Shown: positions 17,589 through 26,425 of the stretch, in pieces
Layout of the letters: each line of letters starts with the position of its first letter
Numbering within the stretch: the first letter of the stretch is position 1
From: Wenzhouxiangella sp. AB-CW3
GTDB taxonomy: Bacteria > Pseudomonadota > Gammaproteobacteria > Xanthomonadales > Wenzhouxiangellaceae
Direction: 5' to 3'
DNA: 64,000 nt
Assembly: GCF_014725735.1 (NCBI RefSeq)
Contig: NZ_CP061368.1
Coordinates: 945,225-1,009,224, forward strand
Program-made: the position numbers and the translations under genes
Notes under the pieces: model-generated
What the model saw: the letters and a program-made list of their open reading frames with translations, nothing else
Database searches by the model: none
What the model was told of the DNA's origin: nothing

Positions 17589-18959
17589 ATGCTCAAGGCG
17601 ATCAATCCGACCACCGGCAAGCTGCTGCACGAAGTCCAGCCGGCCTCCGACCAGCAGGTCGAGAAGATACTGTCCAGGGCCCAGTCGGCCTGGCCGGACT
17701 GGCGGGACACGAGCTTTGCCGAGCGTGCGAAGGTGCTCAGAGACGTGGCGCGAGTGATGCGCGAGGATGTCGAGCACCTGGCCCTGCTGATGACCGAAGA
17801 GATGGGCAAGCCCATTCGCGAAGCCCGGGGCGAGGTCGAGAAGGCGGCCTGGTGTGCTGAACACTATGCCGAGCATGCCGAGGAGTATCTGAAAATCGAC
17901 GTGCTGGCCTCGGACGCTACCTCCAGCTACGTGCAGTACCTGCCCCTGGGCGCGATCCTGGGCATCCTGCCGTGGAATGCGCCGTTCTGGCTGGCGTTTC
18001 GTTTCGGTGCACCCACGCTTATGGCCGGCAATACCTGCCTGATGAAGCACGATCCGCATGTGCCCGCCTGCGCCGAGGCCATCGGCAAGCTGTTCGAGCG
18101 CGTCGATGCACCGGCCGGCATCTTCCAAAACCTGCCCATCGAGACCGACAAGGTCGAAGGGGTGATTCGCGATGAGCGGATTCAGGCGGTGTCGTTTACC
18201 GGCTCCGAGGAGGCCGGTGGGATCGTCGCCTCCATCGCCGCGTCCGAGATCAAGCATTCCGTGCTGGAACTGGGCGGGTCCGATCCGGCCATCGTGCTGG
18301 CTGATGCCGACCTGGAAAAGGCCGCCGACACCATCACGCTGTCTCGCATCATCAATGCCGGGCAGAGTTGCATTGCGGCCAAGCGCATTATCGTCGAGGC
18401 ATCGGTCTACCACCACATGGTCGAGTTGCTGGATAAGAAGCTTGGCGCCCTGCGTCTGGGCGACCCGCGCGAGGAGGACACCGATGTCGGCCCCATTGCA
18501 CGCGAAGACCTGCGCGACAATCTGCATCGCCAAGTCACCGAAACCATCGAGGCCGGCGCCCGTTGCCTGCTTGGCGGCGAGTTGCCCGATGAGGACGGTT
18601 TCTATTATCCGGTTACACTGCTGGCCGATGTCACCGCCGATATGGCGGCCGCGCGCGAGGAAACTTTCGGGCCCGTTGCCGTGGTCATGAAGGCGGCCAG
18701 TGCCGACGACGCCCTGGCCATGGCCAACGACACCTGCTACGGCCTGGCCGCGGCGGTGTGGACCGATGCCGGGCGCGGCGAGGAGATGGCGGTAAAACTG
18801 GAAACCGGGCAGGTGGCGATCAACGGCATCGTCAAGACTGATCCGCGGCTGCCGTCAGGCGGTATCAAGCGATCCGGCATCGGACGCGAGCTGGGGCCGC
18901 ACGGGATCCACGAGTTCGTGAATGCGCAGCAGGTCTGGATCGGGCCGGTCAGGGGGTGA
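17589..18959 (+). CDS. doeC: NAD(P)-dependent aldehyde dehydrogenase, probable aspartate-semialdehyde dehydrogenase (DoeC)
   Basis: The 456-residue aldehyde dehydrogenase superfamily member has catalytic Cys in NAGQSCIAAKR, general-base Glu in VLELGGSDPA, and the Rossmann-associated FTGSEEAGG. By family it falls near succinate-semialdehyde dehydrogenases. Context suggests it oxidises aspartate semialdehyde to aspartate, the last ectoine catabolic step. AGGAG precedes the ATG by about 7 nt. Its stop codon abuts the arm of a MITE-like element. Confidence 0.82.
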   Translation: MLKAINPTTGKLLHEVQPASDQQVEKILSRAQSAWPDWRDTSFAERAKVLRDVARVMREDVEHLALLMTEEMGKPIREARGEVEKAAWCAEHYAEHAEEYLKIDVLASDATSSYVQYLPLGAILGILPWNAPFWLAFRFGAPTLMAGNTCLMKHDPHVPACAEAIGKLFERVDAPAGIFQNLPIETDKVEGVIRDERIQAVSFTGSEEAGGIVASIAASEIKHSVLELGGSDPAIVLADADLEKAADTITLSRIINAGQSCIAAKRIIVEASVYHHMVELLDKKLGALRLGDPREEDTDVGPIAREDLRDNLHRQVTETIEAGARCLLGGELPDEDGFYYPVTLLADVTADMAAAREETFGPVAVVMKAASADDALAMANDTCYGLAAAVWTDAGRGEEMAVKLETGQVAINGIVKTDPRLPSGGIKRSGIGRELGPHGIHEFVNAQQVWIGPVRG

Positions 18960-19173
18960 ACGGGTGGTGCCGTGCGGCAGGGTGTCTCCGACGGCTTTCG
19001 ATTTCGGGGGTTCATTGGTGCGTGGTGGCGTTCTGGTGCCGGTACGATTGCCGCTGCGGGTCTGGTTGGATCAGCGGCCTCGACACCGCCTGAGCGGAGA
19101 CTGAATGAACGGCTATTTTCTTGCAGCATTCCGCGCCGTCTCCAAAACCCTGCCGCACGACACCACCCGTTCT
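18958..19173. mobile_element. MITE-like element with long imperfect terminal inverted repeats, copy B
   Basis: The left arm from 18958 (GAACGGGTGGTGCCGTGCGG, then CAGGGTGTC) matches the reverse complement of 19134-19173 (AGAACGGGTGGTGTCGTGCG, then GCAGGGTTTTGG and AGACGGCG). It is 216 bp long and non-coding inside. Its head (CGGGTGGT) and inner arm (GAGACGGCGCGGA) resemble copy A (GAAAACGGTGCGGA), so both probably belong to one family. It starts within the doeC stop codon. The 60 nt between it and the next gene show nothing notable. Confidence 0.55.
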
Positions 19174-19233
19174 GAAGGGTTGGGTGGCTTGGAAAGAATG
19201 AGTGGTGCCGGGGCAGGGGTGGCTTGTGGCAGT

Positions 19234-20259
19234 CTACTGGCGTGTTTGCGCCACGCGGAATCCAATCATGGGGGCCGAACCGGCCGGTCGCAGGCTGTTG
19301 TTGCGATGGCCGACCGACAGGGCATTGGCATTGTGGTGCCAGCTGCCCCCGCGAAACAGTCGCGTGTCTCCCGACTCCGCACCGCGATAGTCCAACTGGT
19401 CGGATGTCGGGAGGTCTGCTGACCAGTCCCAGACGAACTCGCCGGCATTGCCACTCATGTCGTACAAGCCCAGCTGGTTGGGCTGCTTTTTGCCCACGGG
19501 TTGCACCTGGCGATCGGCGTTGGCGCGATACCAGGCCACTTCGTCACTGGCCGCTTCATCTTCATGGCTGGCCTCGGCACCGCTGGGCCAATCGGGTGCC
19601 GCCCAGTAGAGCAGCTCACCATCGGGTTGTTCCACGGCATGTTCGCTGGTCTCACTGCCGCGCCAGCTGGCCGCGTACTGCCATTCGCCTTCCGTGGGAA
19701 GACGGTAGCCAGTGGCCGACCAGTCCACCCAGTCGTTCTGCATGGTGGGCAGGTCGGTGGCATCGGTGGCCAGCTCACTGTGTTCGGAGTCCAGGTAGTA
19801 GACCGGTTGCAGTCCGGCGATCTCGCTGTAGGCGTTAGTCCAGACGATCACGTCATTCCAGGTGACGCGGGTGACCGGGTGAAACCGGCCTTCTTCGGTA
19901 GGAGCCGCGCCTTCATCGCTTCGAAGGACCTCCAGGCCCTTGCGATCAAAGGTATAGCCGTTGTCCTCGGCCCACTGGCGCACGGTGTACCAAAGTTCGT
20001 AGGTGACCGGGTAACGGCCGATGGCAAAGTCATTGACCTGGTGCCGGAACTTTTCTCCGCCGAGTGCGTGCTGGGGGAACACGCCACCGGGCACGGAGAC
20101 CAGCTCACGATGTTCTGGGTTGTGGCCACCGATCAGCGGCGGCGGCTCGATCTCCGTTTCTGCCAAGACCATCGAGGTGGTTAGTAGCAATACCATCATT
20201 GCCAGTGTCTGTTTGCCGGTGTTCGGTTGCCAGTGCATAAATGAGAATGGCTGGGACAT
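19234..20259 (-). CDS. exported formylglycine-generating-enzyme-fold protein lacking cysteines
   Basis: Start ATG 20259 is chosen because AAGGAG lies 7 nt upstream; the frame extends further with unlikely sequence. The 341-residue product has a signal peptide (...LAMMVLLLTTSMVLAE) and an SUMF1/FGE-sulfatase domain: RLPTEGEWQYAA, LGLYDMSGNAGEFVWDW and FRGGSWHHNA...GFRVAQT. True formylglycine-generating enzymes bind copper through two cysteines in the C-terminal region. Here HHNANALSVGHRN occupies that position and the protein has no Cys, so sulfatase activation is unlikely. It is probably a periplasmic structural or binding member of the fold. Confidence 0.78.
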   Translation of the reverse strand: MSQPFSFMHWQPNTGKQTLAMMVLLLTTSMVLAETEIEPPPLIGGHNPEHRELVSVPGGVFPQHALGGEKFRHQVNDFAIGRYPVTYELWYTVRQWAEDNGYTFDRKGLEVLRSDEGAAPTEEGRFHPVTRVTWNDVIVWTNAYSEIAGLQPVYYLDSEHSELATDATDLPTMQNDWVDWSATGYRLPTEGEWQYAASWRGSETSEHAVEQPDGELLYWAAPDWPSGAEASHEDEAASDEVAWYRANADRQVQPVGKKQPNQLGLYDMSGNAGEFVWDWSADLPTSDQLDYRGAESGDTRLFRGGSWHHNANALSVGHRNNSLRPAGSAPMIGFRVAQTRQ

Positions 20260-20309
20260 GATCACTCCTTCCGTTGTTTTTCGGGCTCTACGTTCATTCT
20301 GCGCCCGGC

Positions 20310-20915
20310 TTAAACGGATTCTGTGCGGAGAATATGCCACCGATATGGCGAATATTGGAATGAGCCAGCGGCACTCAGCGACTGATCCAGCAGTCTGTTC
20401 TTGAGACGATGGTGGAAGGGGCGTTCGCCGAACCAGATATTGAAATACTCGGCGCCACGACCCTGGTCGGGACATTCGGTCAGCAGATCGCCGTTTCGAT
20501 AAAGGGCAAGGCGGGTTTCGGGCTCGTAGACCACATCGAAGCGTTCGCCACGTTCGGCATCCACGTAGGCGTTGGCCAGGCAGGCCAGATCCCGGGGTAG
20601 CTCGTCCCGAGATTTGAGATCCAGGTTATCGACCAGGGTGTCGTTGGCGCTGTCGATCAGATCCCGACCGCTCATGTCGCGCGCCAGTTCCAGCGAGAAA
20701 CGCTTGGGGATCGACTCCAGGATACGCTCTGCATCCTTGCACTCGGCCAGGTAGAGACGTGCCGTGCCGACATTGAACAGTCCGGCAACCCGTAGCTCCA
20801 CCTCGGCACACTGCGTCAACTTGTCTGCATCATCTGCCGCGGCAGGCATGGATGTCAGCAGCAGGATCAGCAGGCCCGCCCGGCTTGCGGTGCGAAGGAG
20901 ATACATGCGCATCAC
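20310..20915 (-). CDS. exported chalcone-isomerase-like protein
   Basis: The 201-residue protein has an N-terminal signal peptide (LLILLLTSMPAAA) and a body of the bacterial chalcone-isomerase-like family: VELRVAGLFNVGTARLYL, PKRFSLELARDMSG, FDVVYEPETRLALYRNG, YFNIWFGERPF. Members commonly accompany cyclopropane-synthase and DUF1365 gene clusters, as here, and the fold is used for fatty-acid binding. The start overlaps the stop of the upstream SnoaL-like gene by 4 nt, so the two are co-translated. Confidence 0.8.
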   Translation of the reverse strand: MMRMYLLRTASRAGLLILLLTSMPAAADDADKLTQCAEVELRVAGLFNVGTARLYLAECKDAERILESIPKRFSLELARDMSGRDLIDSANDTLVDNLDLKSRDELPRDLACLANAYVDAERGERFDVVYEPETRLALYRNGDLLTECPDQGRGAEYFNIWFGERPFHHRLKNRLLDQSLSAAGSFQYSPYRWHILRTESV

Positions 20916-21493
20916 TCCATGCGGTTGCGGGCCTGACGTATGGCGAATCCCACGAAGGGCAGGTGGGCATACAGCGCGTGACCGCTATCCCAGAAGTCCT
21001 GATGCAGTACGACCTGACCATTCTCGTCGAAGCGCAGATGCGTCATGCCAATGGAATGTGAATGCACATCACGTCCGGCCGCACGGGTCTTGAACTCCAT
21101 GACCCAGCGTACGTAGACGTCGGCTTCATCCTGAATGACTTGCTTGATCTCGACATGGCTTTCGGTCAGGGAGGCTCCGGTACGGCGCATGTAGTCGACC
21201 AGGGCATCACGCTCGTGGAAGACGTGAAGGGTGTCATTGAAGTAGATCTCTGACGCGTACAGGGCCTGGAATCGTTCCGCCAGGTCGGGAGCTGTCAGGT
21301 CGGAAAAAGCGGCAGCGAACCGTTCAAGACCCTGTTCGATTTGAGCATCCTGACCGGCGAAACGGGACAAGGCCTGATCATACTCGCTCACGGTGGTTGC
21401 ATCCATCGTCATACTCCGGGCCATGCAGCCAGCCGTCATGGCCGCCAGAAGGACGGTCACGAGACACAGCTTGATGAGTAAGGTGAATTTCAT
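20912..21493 (-). CDS. SnoaL/NTF2-like lipoprotein
   Basis: The 193-residue protein begins with a lipoprotein signal (LLAAMTAGC, acylated Cys at about 23). The NTF2/SnoaL-like cone domain is recognisable in FQALYASEIYFNDTLHVFHERDALVDYM and MTHLRFDENGQVVLHQDFWDSG. Such proteins occur in the same lipid-modification clusters as chalcone-isomerase-like proteins. It is first in the minus-strand pair, divergent from the desaturase with a 181-nt gap that should hold both promoters; I could not assign them. Confidence 0.8.
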   Translation of the reverse strand: MKFTLLIKLCLVTVLLAAMTAGCMARSMTMDATTVSEYDQALSRFAGQDAQIEQGLERFAAAFSDLTAPDLAERFQALYASEIYFNDTLHVFHERDALVDYMRRTGASLTESHVEIKQVIQDEADVYVRWVMEFKTRAAGRDVHSHSIGMTHLRFDENGQVVLHQDFWDSGHALYAHLPFVGFAIRQARNRME

Positions 21494-21674
21494 GGCAACA
21501 GTGTCAGGTACGTCGTGTCAAGCCCCGGTGAACCCCTGGTCTCTCCCCTTTCGCCGCTTGGCCGTCCGAATGTCGACGGGCGTCGTGCGTGGCCGTCTGC
21601 GTGGGTCTTCACTGCCGATTCACTGCCCGACAAGTTCAATAAGCGGGAATGTTGACGGAAGTGAAAGACCCTGA

Positions 21675-22592
21675 ATGAACCCATTTCGCATCTGGCTGGA
21701 CTCTGGGCGCTACCACCACTCCGATAATGCAGACCCGCACCGTATAGACTGGCTTCGCATACTGCCGTTCATTGGGCTGCACCTGGCATGCCTGGGCGTT
21801 CTCCTGGTTGGGGTTTCCGCCACGGCGTTGGTGGTGTTTCTGGCCAGCTACCTCATCAGGATGTTTGCCATCACTGCGTTCTACCATCGCTACTTTTCGC
21901 ATCGGGCGTTTCGAACCTCGCGCCCCATGCAGTTTGCATTTGCCTTGCTGGGTGCTTCGGCGACTCAGCGCGGACCGCTGTGGTGGGCGGCCCATCACAG
22001 ACAGCACCATCGACATGCCGACACATCCGACGATCCGCACTCGCCGTCTGCGGGATTCTGGTGGAGTCACATGGGGTGGTTTCTGAGCAGGCGTCATTTC
22101 GGAACCGATCTCAAGCAGGTGCCGGATCTGGCTCGATATCCCGAGCTTCGTTGGCTGGATCGTTTCGATCTGATCGTGCCCGTACTCTATGCTGCCGGAC
22201 TGTTCGGACTGGGCCTGGTCCTGGAGCGCTGGGCCCCCGGGCTCAATACCAGTGGCTGGCAGTTGCTGGTCTGGGGATATTTCGTCTCCACGGTGGTACT
22301 GATTCACGTCACGCTGACTATCAATTCACTGGCCCATGTCTGGGGCAGCCGACGATTCGAAACACGGGATGACAGTCGCAACAATGGCCTGCTGGCCCTG
22401 CTGACGCTGGGCGAGGGCTGGCACAACAACCACCATCATTTTCCCGGATCGGCCCGCCAGGGTTTCTATTGGTGGGAGGTCGACATCAGCTACTACGTGC
22501 TTTGGCTGATGGCACGCGTAAGGTTGATCCATGGTCTCAAGTCGGTACCCGAGCGTGTACTGAACGCACGCCGGATCGAGGCGTCGCCATGA
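21675..22592 (+). CDS. membrane fatty-acyl desaturase (delta-9 type)
   Basis: This 305-residue integral-membrane di-iron desaturase has three histidine boxes: HRYFSH (about 71-76), HHRQHH (about 108-113) and HNNHH near 255. It is predicted to introduce a double bond into acyl-CoA or phospholipid acyl chains, supplying the unsaturated substrate for the two cyclopropane-synthase-type enzymes downstream. The stop overlaps the next gene's ATG, starting a chain of tightly coupled genes to 28766. Confidence 0.9.
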   Translation: MNPFRIWLDSGRYHHSDNADPHRIDWLRILPFIGLHLACLGVLLVGVSATALVVFLASYLIRMFAITAFYHRYFSHRAFRTSRPMQFAFALLGASATQRGPLWWAAHHRQHHRHADTSDDPHSPSAGFWWSHMGWFLSRRHFGTDLKQVPDLARYPELRWLDRFDLIVPVLYAAGLFGLGLVLERWAPGLNTSGWQLLVWGYFVSTVVLIHVTLTINSLAHVWGSRRFETRDDSRNNGLLALLTLGEGWHNNHHHFPGSARQGFYWWEVDISYYVLWLMARVRLIHGLKSVPERVLNARRIEASP

Positions 22593-23830
22593 AGTTTGTC
22601 ATCGTGGGCGCCGGTATTGCAGGTCTGTACGCTGCCTGGCACCTTTCGCGTCGGCACGAGGTCATCGTGCTGGAGGCAGAAGAGCGCCTGGGTGGGCATG
22701 CCGATACCCACCGGGTGGTCGACGAGCAGGGTGAGCATTTCATCGACTCGGGGTTCATTGTCTTCAATGAGCAGCACTATCCGCTGTTTTCGGACTGGCT
22801 TCGATCGCTGGGCGTGTCCAGCCAGAAGACCGATATGAGCTTCGGTGTCAGTGATCCGTTTCGGAATCTCGAGTACAACGCCACCACTCTCAACGGTCTG
22901 TTCTGTCAGCGCCGCAATCTGGTGAGTCCACGCTTCTACGGCATGATCGCCGACATTGTCAGATTCTATCGCTCGGCACCGGCTTTGATGAACTCACTGG
23001 ACGATCAGACCACCTTGTCTCAATGGCTGGCTGGCAGCGGCATGGGCCAGATGTTTGCCGATTGCCACCTGATGCCCATGGCATCGGCACTCTGGTCGGC
23101 TCCCATGGGACAGATCGGTGCCTTCCCCATGCGACATTTGCTGGCCTTCATGGACAACCACGCCATGCTGCAGCTCACCGGCCGGCCCGCCTGGAAAACC
23201 GTGACCGGCGGCAGTCGCAGCTATGTCGAAGCGGCAACCCGGTGTCAGGCCCGCTTTCAGACGGGTAGTCCGGTCAGACAGGTACTGCGCGAGGCTGATC
23301 GCGTGCGGATCCGGACCGACCATGGTGAACTGAGTGCTGATGGTGTCATATTGGCCTGTCACTCTGATCAGGCGTTGTCCGTGCTGGCAGATGTCAGTCC
23401 GACCGAACGAGCAGTGCTGGGGGCGGTTGCCTATCAGCCCAACGAGGCCGTGCTTCACACGGATGTGTCGGTGCTTCCGCGCCGGCCCAGGGCCCGAGCC
23501 GCCTGGAACGTACGACTCGACAGTGCTGACGACGAGCAGTGCAGGGTGACTTACTACATGAATGCGCTTCAGCGCATCCCGAGTAGGCGCCAGTACATGG
23601 TTTCGCTCAATCAGGCTGAACGCATTGCCGAGGAATCGATCATCGCGCGTCGGTACTATTCCCATCCGGTATTCACACCTGCGGCTGTCAGTGCGCAAGA
23701 ACGCTGGGCCTGCATCAATGGTCCGCGACGAACCTGGTTCTGTGGCGCCTGGTGGGGCTGGGGCTTTCATGAAGATGGTGCTCGAAGCGCCCGCCGTGTC
23801 ATCGACGATATCGAGAGCCGAGATGAATAA
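22589..23830 (+). CDS. FAD-dependent amine-oxidase-like oxidoreductase
   Basis: The 413-residue protein starts at the Rossmann dinucleotide fold ([20 protein letters not shown]) followed by [17 protein letters not shown]. It ends with [20 protein letters not shown], the C-terminal FAD contact typical of the family that pairs with DUF1365 and cyclopropane synthase genes. It probably acts on lipid acyl chains, but the exact redox reaction is unknown. It overlaps the desaturase by 4 nt and DUF1365 by 8 nt. Confidence 0.87.
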   Translation: MKFVIVGAGIAGLYAAWHLSRRHEVIVLEAEERLGGHADTHRVVDEQGEHFIDSGFIVFNEQHYPLFSDWLRSLGVSSQKTDMSFGVSDPFRNLEYNATTLNGLFCQRRNLVSPRFYGMIADIVRFYRSAPALMNSLDDQTTLSQWLAGSGMGQMFADCHLMPMASALWSAPMGQIGAFPMRHLLAFMDNHAMLQLTGRPAWKTVTGGSRSYVEAATRCQARFQTGSPVRQVLREADRVRIRTDHGELSADGVILACHSDQALSVLADVSPTERAVLGAVAYQPNEAVLHTDVSVLPRRPRARAAWNVRLDSADDEQCRVTYYMNALQRIPSRRQYMVSLNQAERIAEESIIARRYYSHPVFTPAAVSAQERWACINGPRRTWFCGAWWGWGFHEDGARSARRVIDDIESRDE

Positions 23831-24566
23831 TGCACTGGCCCTCGGCCACGTCTGGCACAAGCGCAATCTGCCTGAACCGCATCGGTTTGAATATCGCGTT
23901 TACTACAGTCTGCTGGATCTGGGGGATCTCGAAGATACGTTCGCCCGCAGCCGGTTGTGGTCCATGGAGCGCATCAACCTGGTCAGTTTTCGTCGGCGCG
24001 ACTACATGGCACCTGTCGATCTTCGACTCGACCAGGTGGTCCGCGAACTGGTGCTGTCGCGGATTGGCTACTGTCCCCCCGGTCGCATTCGCCTGCTTGC
24101 CCACCCCAGACAGTGGGGCGTGTGCTTTAATCCGGTCAGTTTCTATTTCTGCGACGACGAACGCGGACGACTGTCGGTCATTGTCGCGGAAATCAACAAT
24201 ACACCGTGGGATGAAAGGCATGCCTACGTGCTGGACTGCCGTGGTCAAGAGGGGCCGGAGTACCGGTTCGTTTTCGACAAGCAATTTCACGTCTCGCCGT
24301 TTCTGCCCATGGATATCCAGTACGACTGGCGCTTTAGGGTCGATGATTCGGGCATCGACATTCACATGCGCCTGAACCACTTCAATGCAGAATACTTTTC
24401 AGCCGGCATGAGGCTGCAGTTGCAGCCGATGACCGCTTCGGCCATGGGTCGAATGCCATTGAAGTTTCCCCTCATGACCCTGCGAGTGGTCGCGGCAATC
24501 TACTGGCAGGCATTCAGGCTGTGGCTGAAGCGCATGCCTTTTTTTCCTCATCCGGACAGGACCTGA
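23823..24566 (+). CDS. DUF1365 family protein
   Basis: The 247-residue protein starts [28 protein letters not shown]; HxRxxPxxHxFxYxV is the family's hallmark. A central [13 protein letters not shown] and [13 protein letters not shown] also match. The family has no firmly established reaction but nearly always sits with an FAD oxidoreductase and a cyclopropane synthase, including in the Rhodobacter sphaeroides sigma-E/ChrR-linked cluster. Start 23823 overlaps the upstream stop by 8 nt; the longer frame from 23562 would lie inside the oxidoreductase. Confidence 0.88.
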   Translation: MNNALALGHVWHKRNLPEPHRFEYRVYYSLLDLGDLEDTFARSRLWSMERINLVSFRRRDYMAPVDLRLDQVVRELVLSRIGYCPPGRIRLLAHPRQWGVCFNPVSFYFCDDERGRLSVIVAEINNTPWDERHAYVLDCRGQEGPEYRFVFDKQFHVSPFLPMDIQYDWRFRVDDSGIDIHMRLNHFNAEYFSAGMRLQLQPMTASAMGRMPLKFPLMTLRVVAAIYWQAFRLWLKRMPFFPHPDRT

Positions 24567-24578
24567 GCGCCATCCATC

Positions 24579-25859
24579 ATGAATCAATCGACCATCACGA
24601 CTGCTACCGACAATGTCCGGAGACGACGTGGCAACGCATTCGATCGCTGGTTGAGGCGACGGTTGCTGGCACGACTGACCGGTCTAAAGCGAGCCGGCTT
24701 GACCATCCGGGACCCGGAAGGTGTAACTTTTCTTGGTCAACCGGGCGCAGAGCTGCAAGCGGAGGTCAGCGTTCATGACCTGCACTTCTGGCGTCTCATG
24801 GCCACCGGCGGCAGCGTGGGGGCGGCTGAAGCGTACATGGCCGGTCTCTGGGATACGCCAGATCCGGTGGCGGTCGTGCAGGTGCTGGCACGCAACCGAC
24901 ATGTGATGCCGGAGCTTGAGCGGGGCGGCGCGCGCGTGAGCAATGCCCTGCTTGGCTTGTGGCATGCCCACAATCGGAACAGCCTCAATGGCAGCCGACG
25001 CAACATCTCTGCACACTACGATCTGGGCAACGAGTTCTTCAGTGCCTGGCTTGATGAACACATGATGTATTCCAGCGCGCTGTTTCTGGATGCCGAAGAG
25101 AGCCTGGAGCAGGCTCAGCTCAACAAGCTGGATCGGATCTGCCAGAAACTGGACCTCGCGCCGGAGGATCATCTGCTTGAAATCGGGTCGGGCTGGGGTG
25201 GTCTGGCCATTCATGCCGCGCGCCACTACGGCTGTCGGGTGACCACGACCACCATTTCTCGGGAGCAGTTCGAGTACGCCCGGGAAGCGGTCGCCCGTGC
25301 CGGCCTGGCCGATCGTGTCGAGGTCCTGATGCGCGACTACCGTGATCTGGATGGCGAGTACGACAAGCTGGTTTCGGTCGAAATGATCGAAGCAGTTGGG
25401 CATCAGTATCTGGATACCTATATGGGCGCCATTGACCGCTTGCTCAGGCCCGGTGGGCTGGCCCTGATCCAGGCGATTACCATCGAGGATTCGCGATACC
25501 GTTCGGCGCTGTCGAATATCGACTTCATCAAGCGCTACATTTTTCCCGGCAGCTTCATCCCCTCGGTCAGTGCCATTTCCGGCGCCATGGCACGATCAAG
25601 CCGTCTGGGTCTGATCGAGCTGGCTGATTTCGGCAACAGTTATGCATTGACGCTGGCGCGTTGGCGGCAGCGGTTCGAATCGGCCTGGGATCGAATCAGC
25701 GAGATGGGTTTCGACGAGTCTTTCAGGCGTCGCTGGCGCTGGTACCTGGCCTACTGCGAGGGTGGTTTTCGCGAGCGCGCCATCAGCGATGTCCATCTGC
25801 TTCTGGCCGGCCCGGACTGGCGGGCCTCATCCGCTGCTGGCCTGACCGGCGGCTCATGA
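24579..25859 (+). CDS. cfa: cyclopropane-fatty-acyl-phospholipid synthase family enzyme 1
   Basis: The 426-residue protein has the CFA-synthase layout: an N-terminal lipid-binding region (GGSVGAAEAYMAGLWDTPD), then the SAM domain with NISAHYDLGNEFFSAWLD, LLEIGSGWGGLAIHAA (motif I, about 195) and EMIEAVGHQYLDTYM. C-terminal ALTLARWRQRFESAWDRISEMGFD is also conserved. It adds a SAM-derived carbon across or onto an acyl double bond. Given its DUF1365 and FAD partners, the product may be a methylated or further modified chain rather than a plain cyclopropane. Confidence 0.9.
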   Translation: MNQSTITTATDNVRRRRGNAFDRWLRRRLLARLTGLKRAGLTIRDPEGVTFLGQPGAELQAEVSVHDLHFWRLMATGGSVGAAEAYMAGLWDTPDPVAVVQVLARNRHVMPELERGGARVSNALLGLWHAHNRNSLNGSRRNISAHYDLGNEFFSAWLDEHMMYSSALFLDAEESLEQAQLNKLDRICQKLDLAPEDHLLEIGSGWGGLAIHAARHYGCRVTTTTISREQFEYAREAVARAGLADRVEVLMRDYRDLDGEYDKLVSVEMIEAVGHQYLDTYMGAIDRLLRPGGLALIQAITIEDSRYRSALSNIDFIKRYIFPGSFIPSVSAISGAMARSSRLGLIELADFGNSYALTLARWRQRFESAWDRISEMGFDESFRRRWRWYLAYCEGGFRERAISDVHLLLAGPDWRASSAAGLTGGS

Positions 25860-26425
25860 TGACTCGCGACTTCCTGGTCAACCAGGGGCTTTTTCAGATA
25901 GCCTGGCCGGCCTGTGTCATTGGTGCAGCCCAGGGGGTGGGCTGGATTGGCGGCATGGTGGTGGGCAGCCTGGCGCTTTGGCAACTGCAAACCGTGCGCC
26001 GTCATCCCCGGGATTGGCAGATCATCATCATTTGCCTGGTCACAGGGCTGTTGCTTGACACCGCCTGGATCAGGCTGGGGCTGCTGGAGTACAGCATGGC
26101 CTGGCCGTCAGCCGAGTTCGCGCCGGCCTGGATTCTCCTGCTTTGGCTGGCGCTGGCGCTGGTCATCAATCACTCCATGGCGCTGTTCAAGCGGCGCCTG
26201 GCGTTGATCGCGGTACTGGGCGCCGTGGGTTCACCCCTGTCCTATTTCGCCGGTGCCCGCTTTGGTGCCGTCGAGTGGGTCGCGCCGGCCTGGCAGGTTG
26301 TCGTGGCCACCGGGTTGAGCTGGGCGTTGATCCTTCCCGCGCTGTTCTGGCTTGCGGGCCCGCCATCGGCGCGCAGCCAGTCGCCACGCGTCACCTACAA
26401 CGGAGACCTTCATGAAGATCATTGA
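25856..26425 (+). CDS. DUF2878 membrane protein
   Basis: The 189-residue product starts at ATG 25856, overlapping the cfa stop as ATGA. It is very hydrophobic with about five or six membrane segments (IGGMVVGSLALWQL, IIIICLVTGLLLDTAW, WILLLWLALALVINHSM, LSWALILPALFWLAG). DUF2878 members are recurrent members of cyclopropane-synthase clusters and have no known activity. The C-terminal end overlaps the next gene by 14 nt. Confidence 0.8.
   Translation: MMTRDFLVNQGLFQIAWPACVIGAAQGVGWIGGMVVGSLALWQLQTVRRHPRDWQIIIICLVTGLLLDTAWIRLGLLEYSMAWPSAEFAPAWILLLWLALALVINHSMALFKRRLALIAVLGAVGSPLSYFAGARFGAVEWVAPAWQVVVATGLSWALILPALFWLAGPPSARSQSPRVTYNGDLHEDH

Noticed and set aside
19234-20259. Active formylglycine-generating enzyme for sulfatases
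   Set aside because: The copper-binding cysteines are absent, the whole protein lacks Cys, and no sulfatase gene is near.
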